42,554 nucleotides of DNA from a virus (IMGVR_UViG_3300043449_000581:1-42554); one strand, 5' to 3'. Counted from the first letter of the stretch, positions 30,948 to 41,820 are shown. The notes: generated by a model not told the origin, from the sequence alone. Numbers and translations are program-made.

Positions 30948-32690
30948 ATGGCAGACATTAAACTTATCGCGCGTCGCGTTGAGGCTATGAAACATCGTGC
31001 TGCAGAGCGCGATACCAAAATGGCCAACATCAGCCTTGTGCGCGCTGGAAAGATGGTCGAGATATTTCCCGACATGTTTCCAGATGGTATGCCTCATGCC
31101 ATGGTTGCAAACTTCATTGACGTCGCAGCACGCGACCTAGCAGAAGTACTTGCACCACTTCCTTCGATTAACTGCTCTACAACTAATGTAACATCTGACC
31201 GTGCTCGTATGTTTGCCGATAAGCGCAGCATGATTGCTAACAATTACGTTTATTATTCACGCTTGCAGACTCAGATGTATCCAGGTTCAGACCAGTACTT
31301 CTCCTATGGTTTCTTGCCTATCCACGTTGAACCAGACTGGGATGTAGACCTTCCTCGTATTCGAGTTGAAGACCCAACTGGCGTTTACTATGAGCGTGAC
31401 CGTTTTGGTCGCCTTGTTTGCTATGCAAAGCGTTACAATAAAACTATTGGTGAACTTGTTAATGAGTTCCCTGAATATACTGGAGCCATCCTAGGTCAAT
31501 ATGGCTGGGACCAGAATATGAACCAAGAAATTGAAGTTATCCGCTATATGGATAAAGATACAATCGTACTTTATGTTCCATCACGCAAAGATTTAATTTT
31601 ATCATCTGCAAAGAATCCTATGGGTAAGATGACCGTAGTAATTGCAGAGCGTCCTTCATTGGACGGAAAGCCTCGCGGACAGTTTGATGATGTTGTATTC
31701 GTACAACTTGCCCGTGCTCGTTTCGCAAACCTAGCCATGGAAGCGGCTGAAAAGTCAATCCAGGCTCCACTTGTAGTACCTGATGATGTACTTGATATGC
31801 CTATGGGCCCAGATGCAATCATCCGTACTACAAATCCTAATGGTGTCGGGCGTGTCCGTTTGGATATTCCCGCTGCTACTTTCCAGGAGCAATCAGCACT
31901 CCAATCAGAATTAAGACTTGGTGCTCGATATCCTGAGGGTAGAACTGGAAACATTGACGCAAGTGTTATCACTGGTCAAGGTGTTCAGGCACTTCTTGGC
32001 GCTTTCGACTCTCAGATTAAGGCTGGTCAAACAGTCATTGCTGAGGTGTTGGAAGATGTCATTAAGATGTGTTTTGAAATGGACGAAATCCTTTTCAATA
32101 AAGAAAAGAATGTCAGAGGTGTAGCGCAAGGCACACCGTACGAGTTAAAGTACATGCCAGGCAAGGACATTAAGGGCGATACTTCGGTAGAAGTCCGATA
32201 TGGCTTGATGGCTGGATTAGACCCTTCCCGCGCTCTGATTTTCTCTCTTCAAGCATTAGGTGCAGACTTAGTATCAAAAGATTTTATTCGTCGTGAACTA
32301 CCATGGAGCGTTAACGTTACTATGGAAGAACAACGTATTGAAATTGAAAAGATGCGCGAAAACCTTACAGCATCTATTACTGCAAGCGCACAAGCGATTC
32401 CAGCAATGGTTGCACAAGGTCAGGACCCATCTAAGTTAATCCAGAATATTGCCGACGTTATTGAACGTCGTCGTAAAGGGGAGAGCATAGAGGCTGCTGC
32501 GTTGGCAGTGTTCAAGGTGGAAGCACCTGTACAACCAACTCAGCCAGAGATGGCTCCGCCAGGCACACAAGGCCCAGTTGAGCAAGCGCCCCCGTCCCCA
32601 GCGGCTCCTGGACAACCTTCTGGCGGGGCCCCTCAACAACAGGGAGCACCAGCAGATTTACAAACAATGTTAGCAGGCCTAGGGGGATAA
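30948..32690 (+). CDS. Portal protein
   Basis: I start at ATG 30948 (MADIKLIARRVEAMKHRAAE), seven bases after the terminase stop; a TTG 24 bases upstream is in frame. The 580-residue product follows the terminase, has a portal-like size, and contains long helical segments such as ALLGAFDSQIKAGQTVIAEV and the wing-like VVIAERPSLDGKPRGQFDDV. The C-terminus (about 535-580) is Pro-Gln-Ala rich and disordered. It forms the dodecameric DNA entrance. The assignment rests on order, size and pattern. Confidence 0.85.
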   Translation: MADIKLIARRVEAMKHRAAERDTKMANISLVRAGKMVEIFPDMFPDGMPHAMVANFIDVAARDLAEVLAPLPSINCSTTNVTSDRARMFADKRSMIANNYVYYSRLQTQMYPGSDQYFSYGFLPIHVEPDWDVDLPRIRVEDPTGVYYERDRFGRLVCYAKRYNKTIGELVNEFPEYTGAILGQYGWDQNMNQEIEVIRYMDKDTIVLYVPSRKDLILSSAKNPMGKMTVVIAERPSLDGKPRGQFDDVVFVQLARARFANLAMEAAEKSIQAPLVVPDDVLDMPMGPDAIIRTTNPNGVGRVRLDIPAATFQEQSALQSELRLGARYPEGRTGNIDASVITGQGVQALLGAFDSQIKAGQTVIAEVLEDVIKMCFEMDEILFNKEKNVRGVAQGTPYELKYMPGKDIKGDTSVEVRYGLMAGLDPSRALIFSLQALGADLVSKDFIRRELPWSVNVTMEEQRIEIEKMRENLTASITASAQAIPAMVAQGQDPSKLIQNIADVIERRRKGESIEAAALAVFKVEAPVQPTQPEMAPPGTQGPVEQAPPSPAAPGQPSGGAPQQQGAPADLQTMLAGLGG

Positions 32691-32909
32691 ATGGCGACAA
32701 GGAAGAAGAAAGTAGTTGACGAGGACTACTCAAAACTAGACCAGTACGCTATTGAGTTACACGAATTTTATAAATCTTTGCGTAAAGCAGGATTTACCAA
32801 TGACAATGCGTTATGGATACTTTCTGCAAAAGATGCATATCCTGAATGGATGGAGAGAACTCCAACATTAGACGATATTAGAAAACACTTAGATGAGGAT
32901 GAAGACTAA
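32691..32909 (+). CDS. Small hypothetical protein in the head region
   Basis: The 72-residue product MATRKKKVVDEDYSKLDQYA then IELHEFYKSLRKAGFTNDNA is helical and highly charged, ending DIRKHLDEDED. It begins the base after the portal stop and overlaps the next gene by TAATG. Small proteins of this layout sit between portal and head genes in other actinophages; function unknown. Confidence 0.72.
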   Translation: MATRKKKVVDEDYSKLDQYAIELHEFYKSLRKAGFTNDNALWILSAKDAYPEWMERTPTLDDIRKHLDEDED

Positions 32910-33352
32910 TGGCTATTAATGAAAAAGTCTCAGGTGTAGGAAAAGACTCATCTCGTACTGATAAAAATGTTTCTGAGCGTGTAAAAAAGATTCAGCGCGA
33001 AGCAAAGATTCAAAATGCCTCTGGTGGTGTATACACTAATCGTGCTGATTTAACTTCCCTTGCTGGAGGAGCACCTACTAATGTTCCTACACCAAACATG
33101 GCTATGCAAGAACCTTCACGAGTATCTTCTATTCCTTCTGTAAATGCATTTGCACCTGGCTCTGGAAGTCAGGGAACTCCGCTTTCAGATGGTGCTCAGT
33201 ATGGTCCTGGTCGTGGTATAGAAGCACAACCACTTCCTATAGATGCACCTAACCCTGATTCTATTTTTATTCGTGCTATGGCTAAAGCAAACCCTGAGTC
33301 GCGTCAACTAATGATGATGGTTGAGGCGTACAACGAGATGGAAGCAGAGTAA
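32909..33352 (+). CDS. Hypothetical head-region protein, largely disordered
   Basis: The 147-residue product has a charged helical start (EKVSGVGKDSSRTDKNVSER), a long Gly-Pro-Ser-Ala segment (about 37-112) and a short helical end (IFIRAMAKANPESRQLMMMV, EAYNEMEAE). This may be a linker or assembly factor; neither a protease motif nor a fold is visible. It is coupled by TAATG on both sides. Confidence 0.68.
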   Translation: MAINEKVSGVGKDSSRTDKNVSERVKKIQREAKIQNASGGVYTNRADLTSLAGGAPTNVPTPNMAMQEPSRVSSIPSVNAFAPGSGSQGTPLSDGAQYGPGRGIEAQPLPIDAPNPDSIFIRAMAKANPESRQLMMMVEAYNEMEAE

Positions 33353-36300
33353 TGCCGCAATATCTTACACCTGCACAGGAATTAATGGCAGTTAAGATGG
33401 GCACTTTAACTCCAGAAACTTATACGAACTTTAGTGCTATTGCCAATAAATATCCTGGTATCAGCAAAGATTTAGTTGTTGCCATGACCCGTGCAGGATT
33501 GACTGCAAATACTCCTGGCATTAATAAGATTACAACAATTGATGGAATTGCTGCACTTAAAAATGAGGCTTTTAAAGTTGATAAACTTAAGAGCAACGTA
33601 AAGGCTGACCGTGGCATTTTAGGTTCAATGGATAAGACTTTCAGAGAAGCAGTTTATAATCCAATTAAAGGAACACTGCGTACTGCATTTGCTGGTCTTC
33701 GTTTGCCATACGATATTGCAACAGTTGCAACCCGTAATTTAACTGATGGCAAAAGTGCAATTACAGATTTTCGTAATGCTTTTGAAGCAACAACCTTTGG
33801 TTCATTACTTGCAAGTGGTAATAAGGGAACTGGTTCTGGATTCTTTATCTCACCTGAAACCAAGGTAGGTAAAGCACAAGCCAAGGCTATGGGCAAGTAT
33901 GGACAAATTAATGGTGAGTCTTTTACCATTGGTCGCAGCATTTTTAATGGCATTAATATGAATCCAAATAGTAATGCGTATCACATATCCTCTGGCATTG
34001 TTGATGCTGTTCTCAATGTAACTTTAGACCCAACAACTTGGTTTGGCCCTGGCGCTGTAGGTAAAATCCTCACACAAGGCAAGAAAGTTACTTCTATATC
34101 CAAGGGACTTCAAGAAGAAGTTCAGGCAACAAGTGCATTTCAAATGGAAAGCCTTCGCAAAGAAGCAATTGACACGCTAGAAAAGCGTGGAGATATCACA
34201 AGAGATAAACTCAATAAAAAGATTTCTAGTTCATACAAGCGTTTTTCTACTCAATATAAAAAAGCAGAAAAAGAAATCATTGCTAGAGAAACAGCAATTG
34301 TTGATACTCAGGTTGGGACATTCAAAAAACTTCTCAATACTTCCAAAGATATTTATGCTTGGGAAGGTGTAGATAAGGCAGCAGACGCAACTCTATCTTC
34401 TACTGCACTTGCTAAATGGTTTGTACAAAATCCTACAGTTCAGACTGGTGAATTGACCAAGGCAATTGGTCTTCTCAGTGCAGATATGAAAAATACTGGT
34501 GGGTTCTTTGATGGCTTTATCATTATGGATGAAGTTCCACGTGTTGGTGGAATCTCTGTAGGTGTTCATGCAGCAGGAAGTGTAGCAGATGAATATGCTG
34601 TCACCCTTAAGGCTGGAAAAGAACTTAATCTTCTTGACATGGCAGATACATTTGTTGATGCTTCTGAGGAAGTACGTGTTGCTGAGAACCTACGTCGCGC
34701 TAAATTTGCAGATGACTTAGATAAAATTGCAAGAAGCAAGAAAGATGAGACTCAATTCCGTATCCTTACACAGTTATCTACTAGAATACGTGAAGATGCC
34801 GCTAATCTTGATGGCTTTGTTGGGTCATTGTTCTCAACAGGTAGTGAATTAGTTGGAGCAATGCCACTAGGCACACTTATTGGCGAGATTACACAGTATA
34901 AAAACCCTGCAATTATGGCAGAGATTTCAGATTTAGTGGCAAAGGTATGGAAAGTGGATGGATTTACAAACATCCGCTCTATCTATGGTCAAACTGGTGG
35001 CGTAGTAGTAACTAATACTAAGCGTCTTGCTGCAAAGGGTGCTGAATTTGGTAATGCAGCAGCAGAAATTCTTGAACCAACTAACCTTGGCCCTAATATT
35101 GTTAAACTTCTTGACTCTGTTAAAGGCTCAAAAGAAGAAATAGCCCGTTTAGAAAATGAAATCAATACTTTATCAAACAAAGCAGTAGATTTAAAGGATA
35201 AAGAGAACTGGTTTAACCTGTTACGCGAAAATGCACAGGGAGACCCAGATATCCTCAAAGAACTTATCCAAGACCCAGCCAATGCTGGTATCAAAAATCT
35301 CCTTAAACTAGAACTTGAAGTTGCTGAGAGCAATGTATTTAGAGAATCTCTCATGCATGACATTGGCATTACAGATAACTTCTTTGGTGAGGTATTAGAT
35401 ACACCTGCTGCCGAAAAGGCACTTAAATTTGTTCTTGGTCGTCAATTTAGACCAATTGCTGAACTCATTGCTAAAGAAACTAGCCCTGTTCGCTTGCGTC
35501 GTTTATTCAATCGCAAGTTAGACGATAATATGATTCTAGAACTTGCTGCTGCAACAAATGCAGATGAAGTATCTATAGCATTTTTAAAGCAGTTCTCTCC
35601 TGAGCAAGACCCAAATAAGATTAAGCAAGCATTATCTGCTGGGGCAAAGATTGCTACTAATCCAGTTGCTCGTATGGTTCCTGGAGTCAATATGGATGCC
35701 ATTCGTTATGCTGAGAACATCAATAAGGCACTTGGTCGTTTCTATATCCGCACTACTGCTTTAAATCTTAGTGACTTAACAGGATTAAACAACGGTGTTG
35801 AAGACTGGATGAGTTCTGTTAGCATCAGTCGCATTCTTGGCAAGAATACCCAAGAAAAAATTATCACCGAAACACAAGAGGCTATCTTTAAATCAGCCAC
35901 TCCTGCAGAACGTGGCAAAGCAGTAGCAACTGGCATTGGCAAAATGATGGAAGAAGTAGGCCGTACATTAGGGCTTAAAGAAGATGAACTTCTTGAACTT
36001 AAGAATGTTGCTAGAGTCAATGGCAAAGAAGAAGCACTTATTAAGTCATATTTTTCTGATTTGTCTATTAACAATGCTGGTGGCGCAGTCTTTAAAGCAG
36101 GAGATAAAAACATCAAACTTGAAGGTGGTATCTTTGAATACCAATTAGCAAGTGACATTATTAATCTTCCTGACTCACGTAGGGTTGCAGAAGCAGTCCT
36201 TAAGCATAAGACTAACTTGCCTATCTTTGGAAATGCAAAATCAGCCAGGATTCTTTTGGAAGAAACTAACGACCTGTGGCGTACAGCACAATTAGTCTTC

Positions 36301-39147
36301 CGTGTGTCTTATGTATTCCGCAATATCGCAGAAATGCAAATGCGTCAGTTCTTCTCAGGTCACAATAGCCTATTTAACAACCCAATTGGATTTATCTCAA
36401 TGGTTATGGCTACTCCAGAAGGCAACACCTTCCAGAAAGCCCTTGCAAAGCGTTCTAAGTATGGAGTTAATGCACTAGGTGACTGGGTTAAGTCAACTGA
36501 TGCTGAGGTTGAATTATCTCAATCTATTATTGCTCGTCGTGGGCTTATGCGTGGCACATCTGTTGGTGACTACGGCAGTTCTGGACGTAAAGCAAACATC
36601 TTTAAAGCATATCAAGCAGTTGGCACAGAGCATCCAGACTTCCTTAAAGGACTTGCTTGGACTGTCAATAGTTACTCTGCAGACCGTTTCTTTCCTGATG
36701 TCATTCGTGTGCTTGAAAAGGGAACACCAGAGGCTAAGACTGAGTATGTAGATAACTTAATTGCTACACTTGATGAACCAGGCAATAAGTTAAAAGAATT
36801 CATATCTGCTATCTATGATGATAACGAAGGTATGCGTGAGATTCTTCTTAAGAATCCAGGTCTAGAAACAGGCCCTGGAATTGTTAAAGAAAATATAAAT
36901 AAGGATAATATCCTCCTTTGGTTATTTGATGAGACGCAACCAACAAGTTATGCAGGTCAACTTAACATTGTTGCTGGCCAAGGCGCGCAACGAAACGCAA
37001 TTCTGGATTTAATTCGTGATGGAGAATCAACAATCACGACAACTAACGGTAAGGCTGTCAAAATTAAGACTCCTTATCGTATTAAAGGGTTGACGACAGA
37101 GCAAGTCCTTGCTGCTGAGAAGTCATATAATGCGCAAGTTGCAGGAATCTTTAAGCCTGAACAGTTGACTGGCTCTATGGTAACTAATGTAGTTGAAAAA
37201 TCTTTTGGTGAGGGAACTGTTGGCAAGGGTAAAGAATTTATTGATAGGTTCTTTAATTGGGCTGCAGTAAAGGAAAGCAAGTACAATTTTGGTCCTGAGT
37301 TTGATGCTTCATACTGGGACTATATTATTGGTTATGCAGATATGCTAGATACCCCCGAACTTAAAACACTACTAAGAAACGCTAACAAGGCACTTGCCCC
37401 AAATTCAAAGATTGTAAGTGGAAAGATTATTGGGCGTGTTCCTAGAGCACTAAATGACTTAAATAAAATTGTCAAAAAGCGTCTTGCTAACCCTGACTAT
37501 GTACATGTTGGTGGTGCAACACTTAGAACTCTTGACGGTATTGCTGGCGAACAAGCATCTAACTATGTTAAGAATCTATTCTATGATGCTGCAAAGCAGA
37601 AGCAATGGGCTAATGCTGTGCGTATAGTTGCTCCGTTTGCTCAGGCACACTATAATACTATTTCTAAATGGTCTGAACTTATGAAGGCTAACCCAGTACC
37701 TGCTTATAAGTTTGCTAAAACATTTGATGCACTTACCAAAGAAGGTACAAATGTTATCTATGAAACAAGCAATATGGCATATGATGATAACAAAGGATTC
37801 ATCTACAAAGATGACCAAACTAATCAGTTAAAGTTTAAGATGCCTTTAGTTGGAAACTTCTTGGGTACTCTTGCTGGAAGAAGCATCAATGCAAAAGATG
37901 CAGTACAGATGACATCTCCTGTAGAGGCTCTCAACCTAGCATTTGGTTCTGTTAACCCAGTTCTTCCTGGATTTGGTCCTGCAATGGTTGTTGCTTATCA
38001 AGCATCTGGAAGAACTTCTGCCTTTGGTCCAGTTGATGATATTGTTAGAGACATATTAACACCATTTGGAGAACCTAAAACTCCTGGAGACTTACTGTTT
38101 CCAGCATGGTTAAAGAAAACATTTGTTTCTTTTCAAGGCAACGATGCAACCACACTACGCAATGTTAAAGACTTTGCATCCTACCTAGCCTCAACAGGTG
38201 AGTATGGTGGAGACCAAGCACTCATTAATGATGCAGAACGTACAAGATTATTTAACGATGCTACAAAAATGGCTAAGGCATTTGGTCTTGTTAATGCTTT
38301 GTTTACAAGCATATCACCTTCTGTGCCAATGCCAGAGGTTCTTGCAAGCATTAAGAACCCTGATAATAAGCAAAACTTTATGACAATAAGCATGCTATAT
38401 GAGCAACTGCAAAAGTTGAAAGATAGATATCCATCAGACCAAGGCGTTGCAATTGCAAAGTTTGCCGAGCAGTTTGGTGCTAACAACCTTCTTGTTGCAG
38501 TTAGCGGAACCACACCAGGAACTTCTGGCAAGGCAGACGCTTGGACTTTCTTAAACAATAACCCAGGTGCATCTGATAAGTATGCTCGTCCTAACGAAGA
38601 TGTAATTCCTTTCTTCTTCCCAGGTGGAGAATACTCACAGAAGTACTACAACTGGCAGGTTAAGTCAGGTGCCCGTCGTAAACTATCTACTGCTGAAATC
38701 ATGCAAGAATCAGAAAATATGGTTTATGCAATGCTTAAGAGTCAGATTGCCGAAGCGCAGATTGCTGGATTCTACACAGGAGACTGGTATGTAGAGCAAG
38801 TTGCTAAACTCAATAAGCAGTTTGGTGGTAAGCCAGTAGACAGCCTTGTAACAGGTATCTCTGATGCTCGTGTTGCAACTATTGAGCGAGCATTACAGGA
38901 CCCAGCGTTACAGGCATCGCCAGTTTATAAGCAAGTATCTGAGTTCTACCCAGAGTTTAAGAAAATGAGAGACCTGCTCAATACTTTGAAGGTAAGCAAC
39001 TATGCTGAACTCTCATCTAAGGGTGGTCTTCCAACATTGCTACGTAATGAACTTACTTCACTAGGAGAAAAGTTAATGACAGAAAACCCCGACTTTATCC
39101 CAATGTACTACGGGGTATTTGCTGGCATATTGAAGGAGAGTAAATAA
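33352..39147 (+). CDS. Giant virion protein (1931 aa), probable internal/DNA-ejection protein
   Basis: This single gene takes up 14% of the genome. The protein is mostly helical with Ala, Lys and Leu throughout, long charged segments (about 255-330 and 580-640) and a conserved-looking aromatic block around residues 970-1000 (LWRTAQLVFRVSYVFRNIAE). There is no signal peptide or clear membrane segment. A position between portal and scaffold, with no tape-measure gene in the tail region, suggests an internal virion protein that is ejected with the DNA (compare T7 gp16 or N4 large internal proteins), but a tape-measure-like role cannot be excluded. No enzymatic motif is evident. Confidence 0.7.
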   Translation: MPQYLTPAQELMAVKMGTLTPETYTNFSAIANKYPGISKDLVVAMTRAGLTANTPGINKITTIDGIAALKNEAFKVDKLKSNVKADRGILGSMDKTFREAVYNPIKGTLRTAFAGLRLPYDIATVATRNLTDGKSAITDFRNAFEATTFGSLLASGNKGTGSGFFISPETKVGKAQAKAMGKYGQINGESFTIGRSIFNGINMNPNSNAYHISSGIVDAVLNVTLDPTTWFGPGAVGKILTQGKKVTSISKGLQEEVQATSAFQMESLRKEAIDTLEKRGDITRDKLNKKISSSYKRFSTQYKKAEKEIIARETAIVDTQVGTFKKLLNTSKDIYAWEGVDKAADATLSSTALAKWFVQNPTVQTGELTKAIGLLSADMKNTGGFFDGFIIMDEVPRVGGISVGVHAAGSVADEYAVTLKAGKELNLLDMADTFVDASEEVRVAENLRRAKFADDLDKIARSKKDETQFRILTQLSTRIREDAANLDGFVGSLFSTGSELVGAMPLGTLIGEITQYKNPAIMAEISDLVAKVWKVDGFTNIRSIYGQTGGVVVTNTKRLAAKGAEFGNAAAEILEPTNLGPNIVKLLDSVKGSKEEIARLENEINTLSNKAVDLKDKENWFNLLRENAQGDPDILKELIQDPANAGIKNLLKLELEVAESNVFRESLMHDIGITDNFFGEVLDTPAAEKALKFVLGRQFRPIAELIAKETSPVRLRRLFNRKLDDNMILELAAATNADEVSIAFLKQFSPEQDPNKIKQALSAGAKIATNPVARMVPGVNMDAIRYAENINKALGRFYIRTTALNLSDLTGLNNGVEDWMSSVSISRILGKNTQEKIITETQEAIFKSATPAERGKAVATGIGKMMEEVGRTLGLKEDELLELKNVARVNGKEEALIKSYFSDLSINNAGGAVFKAGDKNIKLEGGIFEYQLASDIINLPDSRRVAEAVLKHKTNLPIFGNAKSARILLEETNDLWRTAQLVFRVSYVFRNIAEMQMRQFFSGHNSLFNNPIGFISMVMATPEGNTFQKALAKRSKYGVNALGDWVKSTDAEVELSQSIIARRGLMRGTSVGDYGSSGRKANIFKAYQAVGTEHPDFLKGLAWTVNSYSADRFFPDVIRVLEKGTPEAKTEYVDNLIATLDEPGNKLKEFISAIYDDNEGMREILLKNPGLETGPGIVKENINKDNILLWLFDETQPTSYAGQLNIVAGQGAQRNAILDLIRDGESTITTTNGKAVKIKTPYRIKGLTTEQVLAAEKSYNAQVAGIFKPEQLTGSMVTNVVEKSFGEGTVGKGKEFIDRFFNWAAVKESKYNFGPEFDASYWDYIIGYADMLDTPELKTLLRNANKALAPNSKIVSGKIIGRVPRALNDLNKIVKKRLANPDYVHVGGATLRTLDGIAGEQASNYVKNLFYDAAKQKQWANAVRIVAPFAQAHYNTISKWSELMKANPVPAYKFAKTFDALTKEGTNVIYETSNMAYDDNKGFIYKDDQTNQLKFKMPLVGNFLGTLAGRSINAKDAVQMTSPVEALNLAFGSVNPVLPGFGPAMVVAYQASGRTSAFGPVDDIVRDILTPFGEPKTPGDLLFPAWLKKTFVSFQGNDATTLRNVKDFASYLASTGEYGGDQALINDAERTRLFNDATKMAKAFGLVNALFTSISPSVPMPEVLASIKNPDNKQNFMTISMLYEQLQKLKDRYPSDQGVAIAKFAEQFGANNLLVAVSGTTPGTSGKADAWTFLNNNPGASDKYARPNEDVIPFFFPGGEYSQKYYNWQVKSGARRKLSTAEIMQESENMVYAMLKSQIAEAQIAGFYTGDWYVEQVAKLNKQFGGKPVDSLVTGISDARVATIERALQDPALQASPVYKQVSEFYPEFKKMRDLLNTLKVSNYAELSSKGGLPTLLRNELTSLGEKLMTENPDFIPMYYGVFAGILKESK

Positions 39148-40493
39148 TGGCAGACGCCACACAGTCTCGCATGGCTTACGTAGCCTCACGACCTACTGCT
39201 TTTGCTGCAATGTCAAAGGTTCAACCAACAGGAAACCTTGGTGTTGGAAACATATGGAATGACTCAACTGACCCATTCTATCAGTTTGCATTTGCAGACC
39301 CTTCATATAAATCACAGGCTCTTCAAAATCTTTATCGTTCTCTTAGTAATACTGCTTCTGTTGCGCCAGGATACAAAAACAACCTTGATTATCTTAAAGA
39401 CTTACTGGTTAAATCTGGACTAAGCAAGAATGAACTTACTATGTCAACTGCTTTGGATAAAGTAGTTTCAGCATCAATTGCTTCAAATACCAGCCCATTT
39501 GCTTTTCTTAGAGATTACTCTTCAACTGTTTCAGGTGCTGGTAAGCAGATTGCTCAACCTGACACCACTACTCAGTATACTAAGCAGATTCAGACTGCAT
39601 TGCAGTTTAAAGACCTTGGGGATGCTCGTCAGTATTACAGTGATTCATACTTTGCAGCATGGGGTAAATACCCATCTGCTGATTTAGACAAGAAGTTTCA
39701 GGATGCTTGGAATACTCAAGTTAAAGAGCAAGACCAGCCTGCAACAACGAAGACAAGCGTTGAGAAGGCTCCTATCTATGATAAGAAGAGCAAGCCAGTT
39801 ATCGACCCAGTAACCAAACAACAAAAAGTCGATAAGTTTGGCAACAAAGTTTATTCATCAATTGCTAAAGATAAAAATGGGGTCTACCGTTATACAGATG
39901 TTATTACTGGTACTACCACCTCACAGGGTCAAGGATTCACACAAGAGGAACAAAACCAGTTCCTTGCAGATTTCTTGGTTGCTAATAATCCCAATACCAA
40001 GTGGAACGTAGATGACCTTGGTGGGGCTGCTAAATCAGTTTATGACCAGATAGTTGCTTTTAGCAAAGCCAATTATTCAAAAGTTCCCGATTTGGCAAGT
40101 ATTGCTCCAATTATTACAAAAATACTAGGAACACCAGATGCAAAGGTAGCAACTGAATATTTTACTCAGTATCAGAGTACAGTACGCAAGCAAACCGCTG
40201 CTAAGTATATGAGCATTGCAGATTACATTAATGCTGGCGAAGATGCTGATAAGTACGTTAAGCCTATTCTGGAAACACTTTCTTCTGCTCTTGAAAAGAA
40301 CTTTACAATAGATGACCCATTTGCCCTATCAGTTTTTAACTTTAAGGATGATAAAGGTGTGTATCGTATGCCTAATGCATTGGAACTTAATCAAATGATT
40401 ATGAACCATCCAGACTATGGTAAGACAGCAAGAGCAGTAAATGAGGCTGTCGACTTAACGCAGAATCTAAGAAGCAAGTTAGGACGCGGATAA
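39147..40493 (+). CDS. Structural/internal virion protein candidate (448 aa)
   Basis: The product is helical, rich in Gln, Ser, Tyr and Lys. Segments include DLGDARQYYSDSYFAAWGKY, followed by a charged middle (KKSKPVIDPVTKQQKVDKFG) and a helical end (YADYIN-type SIADYINAGEDADKYVKPIL). It begins with TAATG over the giant gene and ends in TAATG with the next, so the three are translated together and probably sit together in the particle. No family is recognised. Confidence 0.68.
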   Translation: MADATQSRMAYVASRPTAFAAMSKVQPTGNLGVGNIWNDSTDPFYQFAFADPSYKSQALQNLYRSLSNTASVAPGYKNNLDYLKDLLVKSGLSKNELTMSTALDKVVSASIASNTSPFAFLRDYSSTVSGAGKQIAQPDTTTQYTKQIQTALQFKDLGDARQYYSDSYFAAWGKYPSADLDKKFQDAWNTQVKEQDQPATTKTSVEKAPIYDKKSKPVIDPVTKQQKVDKFGNKVYSSIAKDKNGVYRYTDVITGTTTSQGQGFTQEEQNQFLADFLVANNPNTKWNVDDLGGAAKSVYDQIVAFSKANYSKVPDLASIAPIITKILGTPDAKVATEYFTQYQSTVRKQTAAKYMSIADYINAGEDADKYVKPILETLSSALEKNFTIDDPFALSVFNFKDDKGVYRMPNALELNQMIMNHPDYGKTARAVNEAVDLTQNLRSKLGRG

Positions 40494-41785
40494 TGCCATT
40501 AGACCAACAATATGATATTAATGTACTAGGCATAGAACCAACAGCAACTGATTCGTTTGCTCCTAAACTAGAAACTGAAACAAATACTGAATATATGGCT
40601 CGCATTACACAAGCCTATAAAGATGTTCCTCAACCAACACTTACACAAGCCCAGGAAGATGCAGGGGCGATTGTTAAATTTGTTCGTACAGGCGCTTCTG
40701 GTGTTGGTGAATATAAAATTGTTTATCCTATTGGCGTTGGTTTTAACCCTATTACTGGTCAACCAACTGGCGTTAATGCGTTTAGTCCTAGTGGTATTAC
40801 GAATACCTTATCACCGCTGGCAACTACAACAACTAAAGCAACTACAACAACTACAACAAATCCTGATGGCCCTACAACTAACATTGATGTGCTCAAAGCA
40901 GCACTTCGTGGTTTAGGATTTACAGCAACAATTCTTGATTCTTCAACTACATTCCTCAATAGCCTTCTTAAGGAAGGTCTTGACTATGATAATGCTACAG
41001 AAATATTTTTAAATAGCAAAGAGTATACTCTTAAAAATGGCACAAAGATGACATCTCCATTCTATACAGAATATGGGTATCTTAACGAAGGACTAACAGT
41101 ACCTTATTCTGCAAGTGAATTGTTCAATACTGTTGAGGGTTACAAGGGTGTTGTAGATAAGTATAAATTAAGCACCAAATATTTAACCCAGGATAACCTT
41201 AAGCAATATGTTAAAAACCGTGTAACTGTTGCTAACCTTGCTGAGCGCGCTGCCATGGCCGAATTAAGAGCAGTAGAATCTGACCCATTCCAGGTTGAGG
41301 CACTTATAAAGCAGGGTTACATTGCATCTGCTACCGACCTTAAAGACTTCTATATGGACTCTAAGATTGGTCAAGAGCAACTAGAACTTAACCGTCAAAC
41401 TGGTGTATTTACAGCAGAAGCATTGCGTAGAGCGCGCCTTGGAGTTCTTACTACAGAATCTCAGTTAGCATCATTCAAGCAACTCACAGCAACTCTTGCT
41501 GCTAAGGGCTACAGTGAAGCACAGATTTCACAACTTGCTGGTACTGGCTTTGAGAATATTAGCGAGAGCATAACTCCTATGAGTAAGTTTGCTGGTATTT
41601 ACGATAAGCAGACTGAAACACTAGGTGTCAAAGAAGGCCTACAAACTGAACTACAAGCAGAAGAATTTTTAGGAACTGCTTCGCAGCGACGTAAAAAGTA
41701 TACCCAACTTGAAACCAGTACTTTCCAGAGTTCATCTGGTAGAGCAAATATTTCTAAGTCTTCATCGACTGCAGGAATACTTTAA
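40493..41785 (+). CDS. Structural/internal virion protein candidate (430 aa)
   Basis: Residues 1-95 form one domain; a Thr-rich linker (about 103-125) includes TTTKATTTTTTNPDGPT; residues 126-430 are helical, with LRAVESDPFQVEALIKQGYI and TAEALRRARLGVLTTESQLA. The end (FQSSSGRANISKSSSTAGIL) is Ser-rich. It belongs to the head block together with the two preceding genes. Function is inferred from position only. Confidence 0.66.
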   Translation: MPLDQQYDINVLGIEPTATDSFAPKLETETNTEYMARITQAYKDVPQPTLTQAQEDAGAIVKFVRTGASGVGEYKIVYPIGVGFNPITGQPTGVNAFSPSGITNTLSPLATTTTKATTTTTTNPDGPTTNIDVLKAALRGLGFTATILDSSTTFLNSLLKEGLDYDNATEIFLNSKEYTLKNGTKMTSPFYTEYGYLNEGLTVPYSASELFNTVEGYKGVVDKYKLSTKYLTQDNLKQYVKNRVTVANLAERAAMAELRAVESDPFQVEALIKQGYIASATDLKDFYMDSKIGQEQLELNRQTGVFTAEALRRARLGVLTTESQLASFKQLTATLAAKGYSEAQISQLAGTGFENISESITPMSKFAGIYDKQTETLGVKEGLQTELQAEEFLGTASQRRKKYTQLETSTFQSSSGRANISKSSSTAGIL

Positions 41786-41792
41786 AAGAATC

Positions 41793-41820
41793 CCCACCTG
41801 GACCCATCGGCCCCAGGGGG
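41793..41820 (+). terminator. Hairpin before the scaffold-capsid pair
   Basis: CCTGG (41797-41801) pairs with CCAGG (41813-41817), extended by CCC/GGG with one bulged A. No T-run follows. It may limit read-through into, or mark the 5' end of, the scaffold-capsid message, which ends at the UUCG hairpin at 1085-1110. Confidence 0.45.
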
